Source: Pseudohalioglobus lutimaris
GTDB taxonomy: Bacteria; Pseudomonadota; Gammaproteobacteria; Pseudomonadales; Halieaceae
NCBI RefSeq assembly: GCF_002866825.1
Contig: NZ_PKUS01000002.1
Span: 1 to 64,000 of the forward strand
Direction: 5' to 3'
Length of the DNA stretch: 64,000 bases
Part shown: positions 7,404 to 15,292 of the stretch, one piece after another
Numbering within the stretch: the first letter of the stretch is position 1
How the letters are laid out: every line of letters begins with the position of its first letter
Program-made: the position numbers and the translations under genes
Notes under the pieces: generated by a model
The model's input: the letters and a program-made list of their open reading frames with translations, nothing else
Database searches by the model: none
What the model was told of the DNA's origin: nothing

Positions 7404-9416
7404 ATGAATACCACATTAATAAAAGCGATGGCAATCGGGTTTTCGCTAACGACCATGGGCGCTGGCCCCACTGCTGCATTTGATCGCACTGAATCTCGCG
7501 AACCCTGCGCGGATTACAGCGCCACTCGCAGGCCTCTGTTCGGCGACCTGCATGTACATACCAGCTATTCTTTCGACAGCTACGTGTCCAGCCAGCGCAA
7601 TGACCCATCAGCCGCTTACCGCTACGCTAAAGGTGAGGCCATCACCCTGCCTGATGCTGACGGGGAGCAGACGCTCACAGCCCGAATCCAGCGACCGCTG
7701 GACTTTACCGCCGTGACCGACCACGCAGAGTTTCTTGGCCCTATCAATTTATGCACACAGGATTCCTCGAAACTCGCCTACTGGTTTCCTGTCTGCATCG
7801 CCGGTCGCAGCGACTGGTACATAGTGCAACTGCTGGCTGCGCAATACTGGACCAGGGTGGGCGTGGTTGACGACAACAATCAGAAAGGCGAATCAATGGT
7901 GTGCGCGCTGGGCGATTGCGGGGCCGCGCACAGGGAGGCCTGGGGCGGTATCAGAGCAGCTGCTGAAGAACACTACGACCGCAGCGATGAGTGCAGCTTC
8001 ACCACTTTTGTCGGTTACGAGTACACGGATGCACCCAACTACTCCAACCTGCATCGCAACGTCATCTTCCGTAATGACAAGGTAACCGACACTGCGATCT
8101 CCACCTATGACACGGGCTCAGAAAACGTACCCGAACTCTGGCGTCAGCTGCGCGACCAGTGCATCGAGGGCATCGCCGGCTGCGACGTGCTCGCCATTCC
8201 GCACAACTCCAATCTCAGCAGAGGACTCATGTTCCCCGACCCGCGCAACGAGCAAGAGGCGAACGAGCGGCTGTTCTTCGAGCCGCTGGTCGAGCTGGTG
8301 CAGCACAAGGCAGCGAGTGAGTGCCGGTATGACCGACTGGCGGGGCGCGGCCTCGATACTGCGGATGAACTCTGCGACTTCGAGCAGGCAGAAGCAGACA
8401 ACCTGGCCATGCTCGGCACCCTGTATGGAAAGGTACGCACGGACGAAGCCAGGCCGGTGGATCTGGACAGTTTCGGCAGACGCAACATGGTGCGCAATGT
8501 GCTGAAGGACGGTCTGGCCCTGGAAAAACAGACCGGCATCAATCCATTCAAGCCGGGTTTTATAGGTAGTACCGACACCCATAGTGCCTCTCCCGGCGGT
8601 GCGGAAGAGAATAACTATACGGGGCACCTGGGTCGCCGAGATGCCGGATATCGCAACGTTCAGGACCATTTTTTCGACAACCCCGGCGGCCTGGCGGTGA
8701 TATGGGCAGAAGAAAACTCCCGCGATGCCATTTTCGAGGGCATGCGTCGTCGCGAGGCTTACGCCACCAGCGGCACGCGCCCCATCGTGCGCTTTTTCGC
8801 CGGCCAGGACCTGGATCCCGCGCTATGCGATGACCCGGACATGGCGACCAAAGCCTACGCCGCCGGTGTACCCAGGGGCGGCGAGCTGACGGCTGCGGCG
8901 CAGTCTCCGGCGTTTCTGGTCAGCGCCACCAAGGACCCGGGGGTGCCGGGTTATCCCGGGCTTGACCTGCAACGGGTGCAGGTTATCAAGGGGTGGCTGG
9001 ACGCAGGGGGCAACACGCATGAAAGAGTCTACGATGTCGCCGGCTCCGCTGACAACGGAGCCGGCGTAGACCCGCAAACCTGCAAGCCAACCGGCAGTGG
9101 CTATAAAAATCTCTGCACGGTGTGGCGTGATCCACAGTACAATCCAGACGAGTCCGCATTTTACTATGTGCGCGTATTGGAAAACCCATCCTGTCGCTGG
9201 AGCACTCTGCAGTGCCAGGCAAGCGGCGTAAACCCGTTTGCCGGGAATTGCGCTGAGCAGGCCGCGGCGCAAACCGCGCAATTGCAGGATCAGGGCGCCA
9301 TAGGCGACGTGTTCGGCCGCTGCTGCCTGGACCCGGTAGCCCAGCCATTTTATTCGCCAACGCTGCAGGAGCGGGCGTGGACTTCACCGATCTGGATCAA
9401 CGCCAACAAGGAGTAA
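7404..9416 (+). CDS. DUF3604 domain protein (PHP-like), copy 1
   Basis: A 670-residue exported protein (signal peptide about residues 1-25) of the DUF3604 family. Likely metal ligands are visible: GDLHVHTSYSFDS (47-59) with His50 and His52, VTDHAEFLG with Asp106 and His107, IPHNSN in the middle, and GSTDTHS later. This HxH...DH pattern resembles PHP-type phosphoesterases, but no reaction is established for the family. Many Cys residues in the mature part suggest disulphides and a periplasmic location. It is divergent from the Ycf48 cluster across a 280-bp gap that contains a weak TTGACC-N15-TAATAA promoter-like pair at 7366-7392. A paralogue lies at 25798-27660. The stop overlaps the ribosome site of the methyltransferase that follows. 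Confidence 0.9.
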   Translation: MNTTLIKAMAIGFSLTTMGAGPTAAFDRTESREPCADYSATRRPLFGDLHVHTSYSFDSYVSSQRNDPSAAYRYAKGEAITLPDADGEQTLTARIQRPLDFTAVTDHAEFLGPINLCTQDSSKLAYWFPVCIAGRSDWYIVQLLAAQYWTRVGVVDDNNQKGESMVCALGDCGAAHREAWGGIRAAAEEHYDRSDECSFTTFVGYEYTDAPNYSNLHRNVIFRNDKVTDTAISTYDTGSENVPELWRQLRDQCIEGIAGCDVLAIPHNSNLSRGLMFPDPRNEQEANERLFFEPLVELVQHKAASECRYDRLAGRGLDTADELCDFEQAEADNLAMLGTLYGKVRTDEARPVDLDSFGRRNMVRNVLKDGLALEKQTGINPFKPGFIGSTDTHSASPGGAEENNYTGHLGRRDAGYRNVQDHFFDNPGGLAVIWAEENSRDAIFEGMRRREAYATSGTRPIVRFFAGQDLDPALCDDPDMATKAYAAGVPRGGELTAAAQSPAFLVSATKDPGVPGYPGLDLQRVQVIKGWLDAGGNTHERVYDVAGSADNGAGVDPQTCKPTGSGYKNLCTVWRDPQYNPDESAFYYVRVLENPSCRWSTLQCQASGVNPFAGNCAEQAAAQTAQLQDQGAIGDVFGRCCLDPVAQPFYSPTLQERAWTSPIWINANKE

Positions 9417-9418
9417 AC

Positions 9419-10039
9419 TTGGCCAAGCAAATACGCACCGAACGCCGCTTTCGTGGCGCCAGAATGCCCACCGGCTCACACCCCGCCATTCGCAGAATCA
9501 AGCGCCAGGGTATTGAGCCGTCGATACACGGCAACAAACTATGGAAGTCCAGCTGCCTGCTTATCGACTATCTGAAAAAGAACCCACCGGAGCACTGCCA
9601 GTCAGTTATCGACGTGGGCTGCGGCTGGGGCATTGCGGGCATCTGGTGCGCGAAGAATTTCGGCGCTGCAGTTACCTCAGTGGATGCTGACCCTGACGTG
9701 TTTCCCTTTCTGCAGGCCACCGCCGACATCAACGGCGTCGAAACGCAACACCTGGTATCACGCTTTGAAAAGCTGACGACCAAACAGCTGTCGCAATACG
9801 ACATGCTGATTGCCGCCGACATCTGCTTCTGGGATGAACTGGTCAAGCCGGTGACCAACATGGTTAACCGCGCGGTCAAGGCCGGCGTGAAGCAGATCCT
9901 CATCGCCGACCCGGAGCGTGCACCCTTCTTCGAGGTGGCAGAGCGCTGCGCTGACAAGTACTGTGCTGAAGTAGTGGAGTGGAGCACCCGTGGCACTATA
10001 GAAGCGTCCGGCGCAATCATGGTGTTGGAAAACGCCTGA
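9419..10039 (+). CDS. Class I SAM-dependent methyltransferase
   Basis: A cytosolic protein of about 206 residues with the Rossmann methyltransferase signature VIDVGCGWGIAGIW (motif I), an acidic VDADPDVFPF after beta-2, and DMLIAADICFWDEL at motif IV. The target is unknown; the fold resembles protein N-methyltransferases of the METTL type, but I cannot assign a substrate. An ATG at 9377 would overlap the DUF3604 gene by 40 bp. I instead choose the in-frame TTG at 9419, because a full AAGGAG (9408-9413) sits five bases before it and only two bases after that lies the DUF3604 stop. This makes the two genes a close transcriptional pair. Confidence 0.8.
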   Translation: MAKQIRTERRFRGARMPTGSHPAIRRIKRQGIEPSIHGNKLWKSSCLLIDYLKKNPPEHCQSVIDVGCGWGIAGIWCAKNFGAAVTSVDADPDVFPFLQATADINGVETQHLVSRFEKLTTKQLSQYDMLIAADICFWDELVKPVTNMVNRAVKAGVKQILIADPERAPFFEVAERCADKYCAEVVEWSTRGTIEASGAIMVLENA

Positions 10040-10045
10040 TGGAGA

Positions 10046-11335
10046 CTAGTTAAGCAGCCGGTACTGGCGGCTGACACCGCTCACCCTCTGCGCCTCACCC
10101 GCCGACCAGCGGGGACGGAACAGGGTTGCAGCCAAGCGCCGCCGGAAACCGCCGACGGAGATGTCCTCGCTGCCGGAAACGACATCCAGTTCAAGGTTGC
10201 TAAGCCTGCCGCCGGCGGAGATATCGTAGCGCGCGCTGACGACTGCCGCATCCTCTCCCGCAGGCGGAGGCGGCTGCCAGAAGACGCCGTTGTCCGGCAG
10301 CTCCACAGGCTTGCCCAACCACTGCTCAAGCAATGCTGTCTCACCCGCCGCAGCAAGTGTGTTCACCACTTGCGCATAGGCTGCGTTCGCTCGCCCGTGG
10401 TTATTGTGCCAGAAATACCAGTCCGCCAGTGCCAGCTCTATCGACGCCTTCTCCCGGGCCCCTTGCAGGGCGGCAAGGGGCAGCAGCTGCTGCAGCAGTT
10501 CGGCGCCGCGCCCCGGCGCAGAGCGCAGCAGGCTATCCAGTCGCTGGGTTTCAAGGTCAACGCTCAGAGGTGTCGCACCGATGTAGTCGGACGGCGCTGT
10601 TACCAGGAACTTGTCAGCGCTCGCGTCTATACGCTGGCTCAGCAGGTACAGGTTCAGTACCTGGCTGAATGCCAGGTCTCTGTGCCAGCGATACGGGGCC
10701 CCAGTATCCATAGCCAGCGCATCCAGTATTTCGTCGTTAAGGCTGATCATCGCCAATAGCCGACGCCGCTCACCGGGCAGCCCAAGACGCAAAGCCTCGC
10801 GCTGCCAGCGCAGAAACTCCAGGGCGGCCCGCAGCCGCAGTTCAGTAAACGGCGGTTTTCCGTTGCCCAGTAACCGGAAAAAGTACGCATAGCGCGCGTC
10901 CAGGGTCTGCCAGTCTTCCGCTTCCCGGTAAGCTGAGAGCAATCCACGCAGCAGCGGCACCTGGCGCTCGCTGTACAGACCATCATTCACACGCACCACA
11001 TGCAGCGCCCGGCTGTACATCGCGACCGCCTGCGAGTGCAGACCCTGCTGCAGGTAGTATCCACCCAACGCGTCCAGTGGCTCAGCAAGCGCGGGGGAAT
11101 ACGGACCCTGCTGTAATTCCATGTCTAGCAACTGCTGGTGATAGTCCTGCGCGAGTGTATTTTCCGCGACCAGCCGGTACTGCCCGCGACCCGGGCCGCC
11201 CTCGGCCCAGCTCGCTCCAAGACGCACAAAATCCTCGCCATAGGCAGCGGGTCGCCCCACCGCAGCAAGCGCGATCACCCACAAGGCCAAGGCACAGACT
11301 AATTGCCATGGCCAACTATTCAGCTTGTTGCACAA
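10046..11335 (-). CDS. Exported TPR-like protein of unknown function
   Basis: About 429 residues. The N-terminus has a signal peptide or anchor (WQLVCALALWVIALAAVG). The next part contains helical repeats that look like tetratricopeptides (PLDALGGYYLQQGLHSQAVA; IELALADWYFWHNNHGRANA). The last 60 residues (GGRLSNLELDVVSGSEDI...ATLFRPRW) resemble the TonB C-terminal-like fold seen in proteins that contact the envelope. I do not recognise a named family. The longest frame begins with TTG at 11371; I prefer TTG 11335, which follows AAGGTGAT with good spacing. It converges on the methyltransferase with only six bases between stops and diverges from the wax ester synthase. Confidence 0.6.
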   Translation of the reverse strand: MCNKLNSWPWQLVCALALWVIALAAVGRPAAYGEDFVRLGASWAEGGPGRGQYRLVAENTLAQDYHQQLLDMELQQGPYSPALAEPLDALGGYYLQQGLHSQAVAMYSRALHVVRVNDGLYSERQVPLLRGLLSAYREAEDWQTLDARYAYFFRLLGNGKPPFTELRLRAALEFLRWQREALRLGLPGERRRLLAMISLNDEILDALAMDTGAPYRWHRDLAFSQVLNLYLLSQRIDASADKFLVTAPSDYIGATPLSVDLETQRLDSLLRSAPGRGAELLQQLLPLAALQGAREKASIELALADWYFWHNNHGRANAAYAQVVNTLAAAGETALLEQWLGKPVELPDNGVFWQPPPPAGEDAAVVSARYDISAGGRLSNLELDVVSGSEDISVGGFRRRLAATLFRPRWSAGEAQRVSGVSRQYRLLN

Positions 11336-11433
11336 GGATTGATCACCTTTCTGGCTTGCCGGGGCTAACAATGATATAACGGCGCCTTGAATTTTGCCCT
11401 TTATAAAAGCCGCCCACGGGCGCGGAAAACACC

Positions 11434-13161
11434 ATGAAACAACTCGGAATTCTCGACGCCGCCTTCATCAACCTGGAGCAGAACAATACCCCGCAGCACG
11501 TGGGTGGACTGGGCATATACGACCCCTCCACTGCCCCGGGCGGGTTCGTGCGTTTCAAGGACGTTATTTCCAGCTTTGAACGGCGCCTGAACAAGCAGCC
11601 CCTGTTTCGCACCCGGCTCGTGGAAGTCCCGGGCGGGCTGGACCGACCCTACTGGGTCAAGGACGCCAACTTTGATGTGGAGTTTCACCTGCGCCACATA
11701 GCGCTGCCGGAACCCGGCGACTGGCGCCAGCTCTGCATACAGGTAGCGAGACTGCATTCGCGCCCGCTGGATATGTCGCGCCCTCTCTGGGAGGCCTACA
11801 TCATCGAGGGCCTGGACAACATACCCAATCTGCCAAGGAACTGTTTCGCTATCTACACCAAGATGCATCACGCACTGGTGGACGGCGCGGGCGGCTCCTC
11901 GTTTATGGCGCTGCTTCATGACCTGGTGGCCAACCCGGGGCCAGACGCAGAAGGCGTGGAGGAACCACGCCTGGTCGATGCCGAACCCAGCGTGACCGAA
12001 TTGCTGACCAAAGCGTCGGTCAACACCGCGAAAAACACGGCTGGCTTATTGCGTGGCACAGTAAAAAACACCCTGGCACTGGGTCGCTACGCGGTAGATG
12101 TCGCGCGCAAGGAAATACCCTCCCCGGATATTTCCGCACCCAGAACCATCCTCAACAAATCCGTAGGCCCGCATCGTGTAGTGGATGCGGCGGAATTTCC
12201 CCTGGATGGCTTCAAGGACATCAAGAACGCCGCCGACACTACCATTAACGACGCTGTCCTGGCGGTAGTGGGTGGCGCCTTGAAGCGCTACCTGGACGCA
12301 AAAGGGGAAGCACCCGCCGAGGGGTCACTGGCAACCGGCATACCGTTGAACATGCGCACGCGGCGCGATAGCAGCGAAGATGACAACAACCAGGTGGGCA
12401 GTGTCTTCGCATCGTTGCACACCGACATCGACGACCCCATGGAAAGGCTCAGGGCAATTCACCAGTCCTGCGCCGATGCCAAGAAGAACGGGGAGCACAG
12501 CCCGCTGGTAGACATGCTCAAGATTGCCGGGGTATTTTCACCGGCCGTCACTCGCACCGTCGCCGGCATCTGGTCGCGAAACGAGTTGTCAAAATACCTG
12601 CCGGTTAACATCTCCACGGTGGTCACCAACGTTATGGGCCCTGACTTTCCCCTCTACTGCGCGGGTGCGAAACTGGTGGACTACTATGGACTGGGCGTGC
12701 TCACTCCAGGCATGGGGCTATTCCACGCCGCCTTCAGTTACGCCGGTAAACTCACCCTGACGGTGCTGGGCGATCGCAGCATCATGCCCGATCCCGAGTT
12801 TTATCACGATTGCCTCATCGCGTCCTACGAAGAACTGTATGCAGCTGCGACCGAAAACCTGCCTGCCAGCAAAACAGTAAAGGCGCGGGCCAAGATAGAC
12901 GCGCCGCGGCGCAAGCGGGCGGCTGACACGGACACCGGGAAGAAGAGCAAGCCCACCGCCAGGAAGAAAGCGAAGCCTGCAGGCACGCCGGCAAAGAAGA
13001 AGACGACTGCCAAGCAGGGCGCACCGGCAAAAAAGAAGGCTGCCATCAAGAAAAAGACCCCCGCAAAGAAAAAGGCGGCCGTGAAGAGCCAGGCACCGGC
13101 AAAAAAGAAGGCCGCTACCCGGCGCAAAGCCCCAGCAAAAGTAAAACCCAAGCTCAAATAA
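11434..13161 (+). CDS. Wax ester synthase / diacylglycerol acyltransferase with basic tail
   Basis: A 575-residue protein of the WS/DGAT family, which joins fatty acyl-CoA to fatty alcohol or diacylglycerol to make storage wax esters and triacylglycerol. The catalytic HHxxxDG motif is visible as MHHALVDGAGG (His145, His146, Asp150), and the C-terminal domain has the usual VVTNVMGPDFPLY and LTVLGDRS elements. The normal enzyme ends near residue 475. The last 100 residues are an extra low-complexity tail of Lys, Ala, Pro and Thr with at least four PAKKK units, resembling histone H1-like or PhaF-like DNA-binding tails. A similar tail is on the patatin lipase at 59630-61378. No in-frame stop or obvious composition break separates tail from enzyme. 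Confidence 0.92.
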   Translation: MKQLGILDAAFINLEQNNTPQHVGGLGIYDPSTAPGGFVRFKDVISSFERRLNKQPLFRTRLVEVPGGLDRPYWVKDANFDVEFHLRHIALPEPGDWRQLCIQVARLHSRPLDMSRPLWEAYIIEGLDNIPNLPRNCFAIYTKMHHALVDGAGGSSFMALLHDLVANPGPDAEGVEEPRLVDAEPSVTELLTKASVNTAKNTAGLLRGTVKNTLALGRYAVDVARKEIPSPDISAPRTILNKSVGPHRVVDAAEFPLDGFKDIKNAADTTINDAVLAVVGGALKRYLDAKGEAPAEGSLATGIPLNMRTRRDSSEDDNNQVGSVFASLHTDIDDPMERLRAIHQSCADAKKNGEHSPLVDMLKIAGVFSPAVTRTVAGIWSRNELSKYLPVNISTVVTNVMGPDFPLYCAGAKLVDYYGLGVLTPGMGLFHAAFSYAGKLTLTVLGDRSIMPDPEFYHDCLIASYEELYAAATENLPASKTVKARAKIDAPRRKRAADTDTGKKSKPTARKKAKPAGTPAKKKTTAKQGAPAKKKAAIKKKTPAKKKAAVKSQAPAKKKAATRRKAPAKVKPKLK

Positions 13162-13297
13162 AAATGACACAGCCGGGCATGAAAGCCTCGTCGTCCGGCT
13201 CGTAGTCTTTACCCCGACCTCCCGATGCGCCCGGCCTCAGCGGGAATTGCCGTGGGCGGCATACTCACCAGCAGGCACAGCATCTCACCAGGCATAA

Positions 13298-13322
13298 AAA
13301 AACCCGCCATGGGCGGGTTTGA
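13298..13322. terminator. Hairpin terminator downstream of the wax ester synthase
   Basis: aacccgcc (13301-13308) and ggcgggtt (13312-13319) form an 8-bp stem with a 3-base loop. A-rich sequence precedes and a short T run follows on the plus strand. On the minus strand the following T run is longer, so the hairpin may work in both directions. It lies about 140 bp after the wax ester synthase stop. Confidence 0.7.
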
Positions 13323-13374
13323 AAGTAACTCTATTGGACCTGGATGGAATGCCATCAGCAGCGCTGGGGCATAG

Positions 13375-13394
13375 TCAGCCCCCAAGGGGGCTGA
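13375..13394. other. 20-bp near-perfect palindrome upstream of the LysR gene
   Basis: tcagccccc (13375-13383) pairs exactly with gggggctga (13386-13394) around a 2-base centre. There is no T run, so it may be an operator or a second hairpin rather than a terminator. It lies about 95 bp before the LysR start. Confidence 0.45.
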
Positions 13395-13486
13395 TATTTC
13401 GAGTTGCCAACATCTTAGGCCGGGGTATGATATATATGAAATGTATTTATATTATGTTTTCCATGAATTAGATTTATATCACACCA

Positions 13487-14458
13487 ATGAATACCCGGGA
13501 ACTTGCCAAGATAGATCTTAACCTGTTGATTTCGCTACAGGTTCTACTGGAGGAGAAGAGTGTCTCCCGGGCCGCTGAGCGCCTGTTTATCACGCAACCA
13601 GCCATGAGCAAGACGCTTTCTCGCCTGCGAGCCCTGTTCGGCGACCCCCTGTTCACACGCGCAAGCCACGGAATGCAACCCACACCGCGAGCACTGGAGC
13701 TGGAGCTGGGACTGACCAGGATCCTGGGGGGCATCAGCCAGCTGGTCACGCAGAATGAATTCGATCCCGCCCTCTCGGACGCAGAGGTGACCATCGCGCT
13801 GTCGGAATACATCGGTCTCGCCCTCCTGCCCAAGTTGACCGAACGACTGCAGGCGCAGGCACCACGCCTTAACATCCGCATTATCACCCGGGTGGAGAAC
13901 CAGCTTGAGCAACTGGCTTTGGGCAAGCTGGACTTCGCCGTTCACATCAAGCAAGCACGCTACGGTGACGAATTTCGCGTCGCAGAACTGGGCGGCAGCC
14001 CGCCCGCTCTGCTACTGCGTGACGGTCACCCGCTTTGCGATACGCCGTCCACCCCTACCATGCTCAATGATTACCCGGTTATCCGTCTCTATGTCTCTGA
14101 CTGGGAGCAACTGGAGATGCGCAGCATTTCGCGGCTGTTCGAACAGTCTGCGCTGCCAGGCCAGGGGTCCCTGGAAATATCCCACCTGATGACGGCGATG
14201 GAAATATTGCGCAATACCGACTATTACATGCCCGCGCCGGCCTATCTGACCCAGAGCGAAACCAACAGCAAAGGGATCACCGCTCTTCCCCTGCCCTGGG
14301 AAGATGACGCCACACTCGACTATGTACTGGTGGCCCACCAGAGAACAGAAAACTCACCGCTGCACAACTGGCTATGGGAACAGATCACCTGTACCATCCG
14401 CGACCTGCGCCCGACCCAGCCGAACAAGCTGCGCCAGCGCGTCACCGCGAGACGTTAA
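13487..14458 (+). CDS. LysR family transcriptional regulator
   Basis: A 323-residue LysR-type regulator. The N-terminal winged helix-turn-helix (about residues 6-65) is recognisable from KIDLNLLISLQVLLEEKSVS followed by RAAERLFITQPAMSKTLSRL and DPLFTRASHGMQPT. The rest is the periplasmic-binding-like effector domain. The ligand and targets cannot be read from sequence. It is the first plus-strand gene after an AT-rich promoter region and is followed after 21 bp by tatD and then rapA, so it may be cotranscribed with them. Regulation of the wax ester synthase upstream is possible but only positional. Confidence 0.92.
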   Translation: MNTRELAKIDLNLLISLQVLLEEKSVSRAAERLFITQPAMSKTLSRLRALFGDPLFTRASHGMQPTPRALELELGLTRILGGISQLVTQNEFDPALSDAEVTIALSEYIGLALLPKLTERLQAQAPRLNIRIITRVENQLEQLALGKLDFAVHIKQARYGDEFRVAELGGSPPALLLRDGHPLCDTPSTPTMLNDYPVIRLYVSDWEQLEMRSISRLFEQSALPGQGSLEISHLMTAMEILRNTDYYMPAPAYLTQSETNSKGITALPLPWEDDATLDYVLVAHQRTENSPLHNWLWEQITCTIRDLRPTQPNKLRQRVTARR

Positions 14459-14479
14459 GCGAAGACAACGGCAGGCATC

Positions 14480-15292
14480 ATGAGCAAGAAAAAGCCACGC
14501 GAAATACCGCACTTCCGGACCCCTATTATCGAGACCCACTGTCATCTGGATTACCTCGATAGCGATGAGCTGGCGCTGACGCTGGCCAGGTCTCGCGAAG
14601 TCGGCATAGAAAAAATTATTACTATTGCCGTCTCGCCAGACAACCTCGACACCGTGCGCGACCTGGCACGCAGCCAGCCGGATGTATGGGGCACACAGGG
14701 CATTCACCCCCACGAGGCGGAGCACTACAACGACAGCGTGGAAGCACGCATTCGCGACGGCATCTGTGACCAGCATATTGTCGCGGTGGGTGAAATTGGC
14801 CTGGACTACTACTATGACCACGCTGACCGCGCCGTCCAGCGCCGGGTATTCGAGCAACAGCTGCAGGTTGCCGCAGACGCAGGGCTTCCCGTCGTCGTGC
14901 ACACCCGTGACGCAGACGAGGACACCCGGGCAATACTTGCGAACTTTTCCGGCCAGTTGCCACGCAAGGGCGTTATTCACAGCTTCACCTCGGGAATGGC
15001 ACTGGCGCAGTACTGCCTGGGCGAGGGCTTCATGCTCGGCTTTAACGGCATCGCCACATTCAATCGCGCCGAGAATGTGCGTGAGGTCATTGCCGCAACG
15101 CCGGTTGAACAGGCGCTACTGGAAACGGATGCACCCTACCTGACGCCGGTGCCCTACCGCGGCCGGCCCAACGCACCGTTCTACCTCCCCTTCATCGCCG
15201 AGCAGGTGGCGAAGACCCTGCAGGTGGGAGTGGAAGAACTGCTGGAACAGGTCTACCGTAACAGCCACAGATTATTTTTCGGGGACGCTTGA
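14480..15292 (+). CDS. tatD: TatD family metal-dependent hydrolase
   Basis: A 270-residue TIM-barrel hydrolase of the TatD family; members act as metal-dependent DNA exonucleases or deoxyribonucleases. Metal-site motifs are present: IETHCHLDYL near the N-terminus (HxH), GIHPHEAEH, AVGEIGLDYYY with the conserved Glu, VVHTRDA, and LLETDAPYLTP with the conserved Asp near the end. The usual VIHCFSG reads VIHSFTSG here. The stop TGA (15290-15292) shares one base with the ATG of rapA, so the two are translationally coupled. Which TatD subgroup it belongs to (TatD or YcfH/YjjV) cannot be decided by eye. Confidence 0.88.
   Translation: MSKKKPREIPHFRTPIIETHCHLDYLDSDELALTLARSREVGIEKIITIAVSPDNLDTVRDLARSQPDVWGTQGIHPHEAEHYNDSVEARIRDGICDQHIVAVGEIGLDYYYDHADRAVQRRVFEQQLQVAADAGLPVVVHTRDADEDTRAILANFSGQLPRKGVIHSFTSGMALAQYCLGEGFMLGFNGIATFNRAENVREVIAATPVEQALLETDAPYLTPVPYRGRPNAPFYLPFIAEQVAKTLQVGVEELLEQVYRNSHRLFFGDA

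Larger units (their letters stand above)
13162..13486. other. Intergenic region with two hairpins and an AT-rich promoter zone
   Basis: No coding frame is credible here. The left half holds two hairpins, listed separately. The right part (about 13425-13485) is markedly AT-rich against the GC-rich surroundings and directly precedes the LysR gene, so it is probably that gene's promoter and operator region. Confidence 0.6.
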
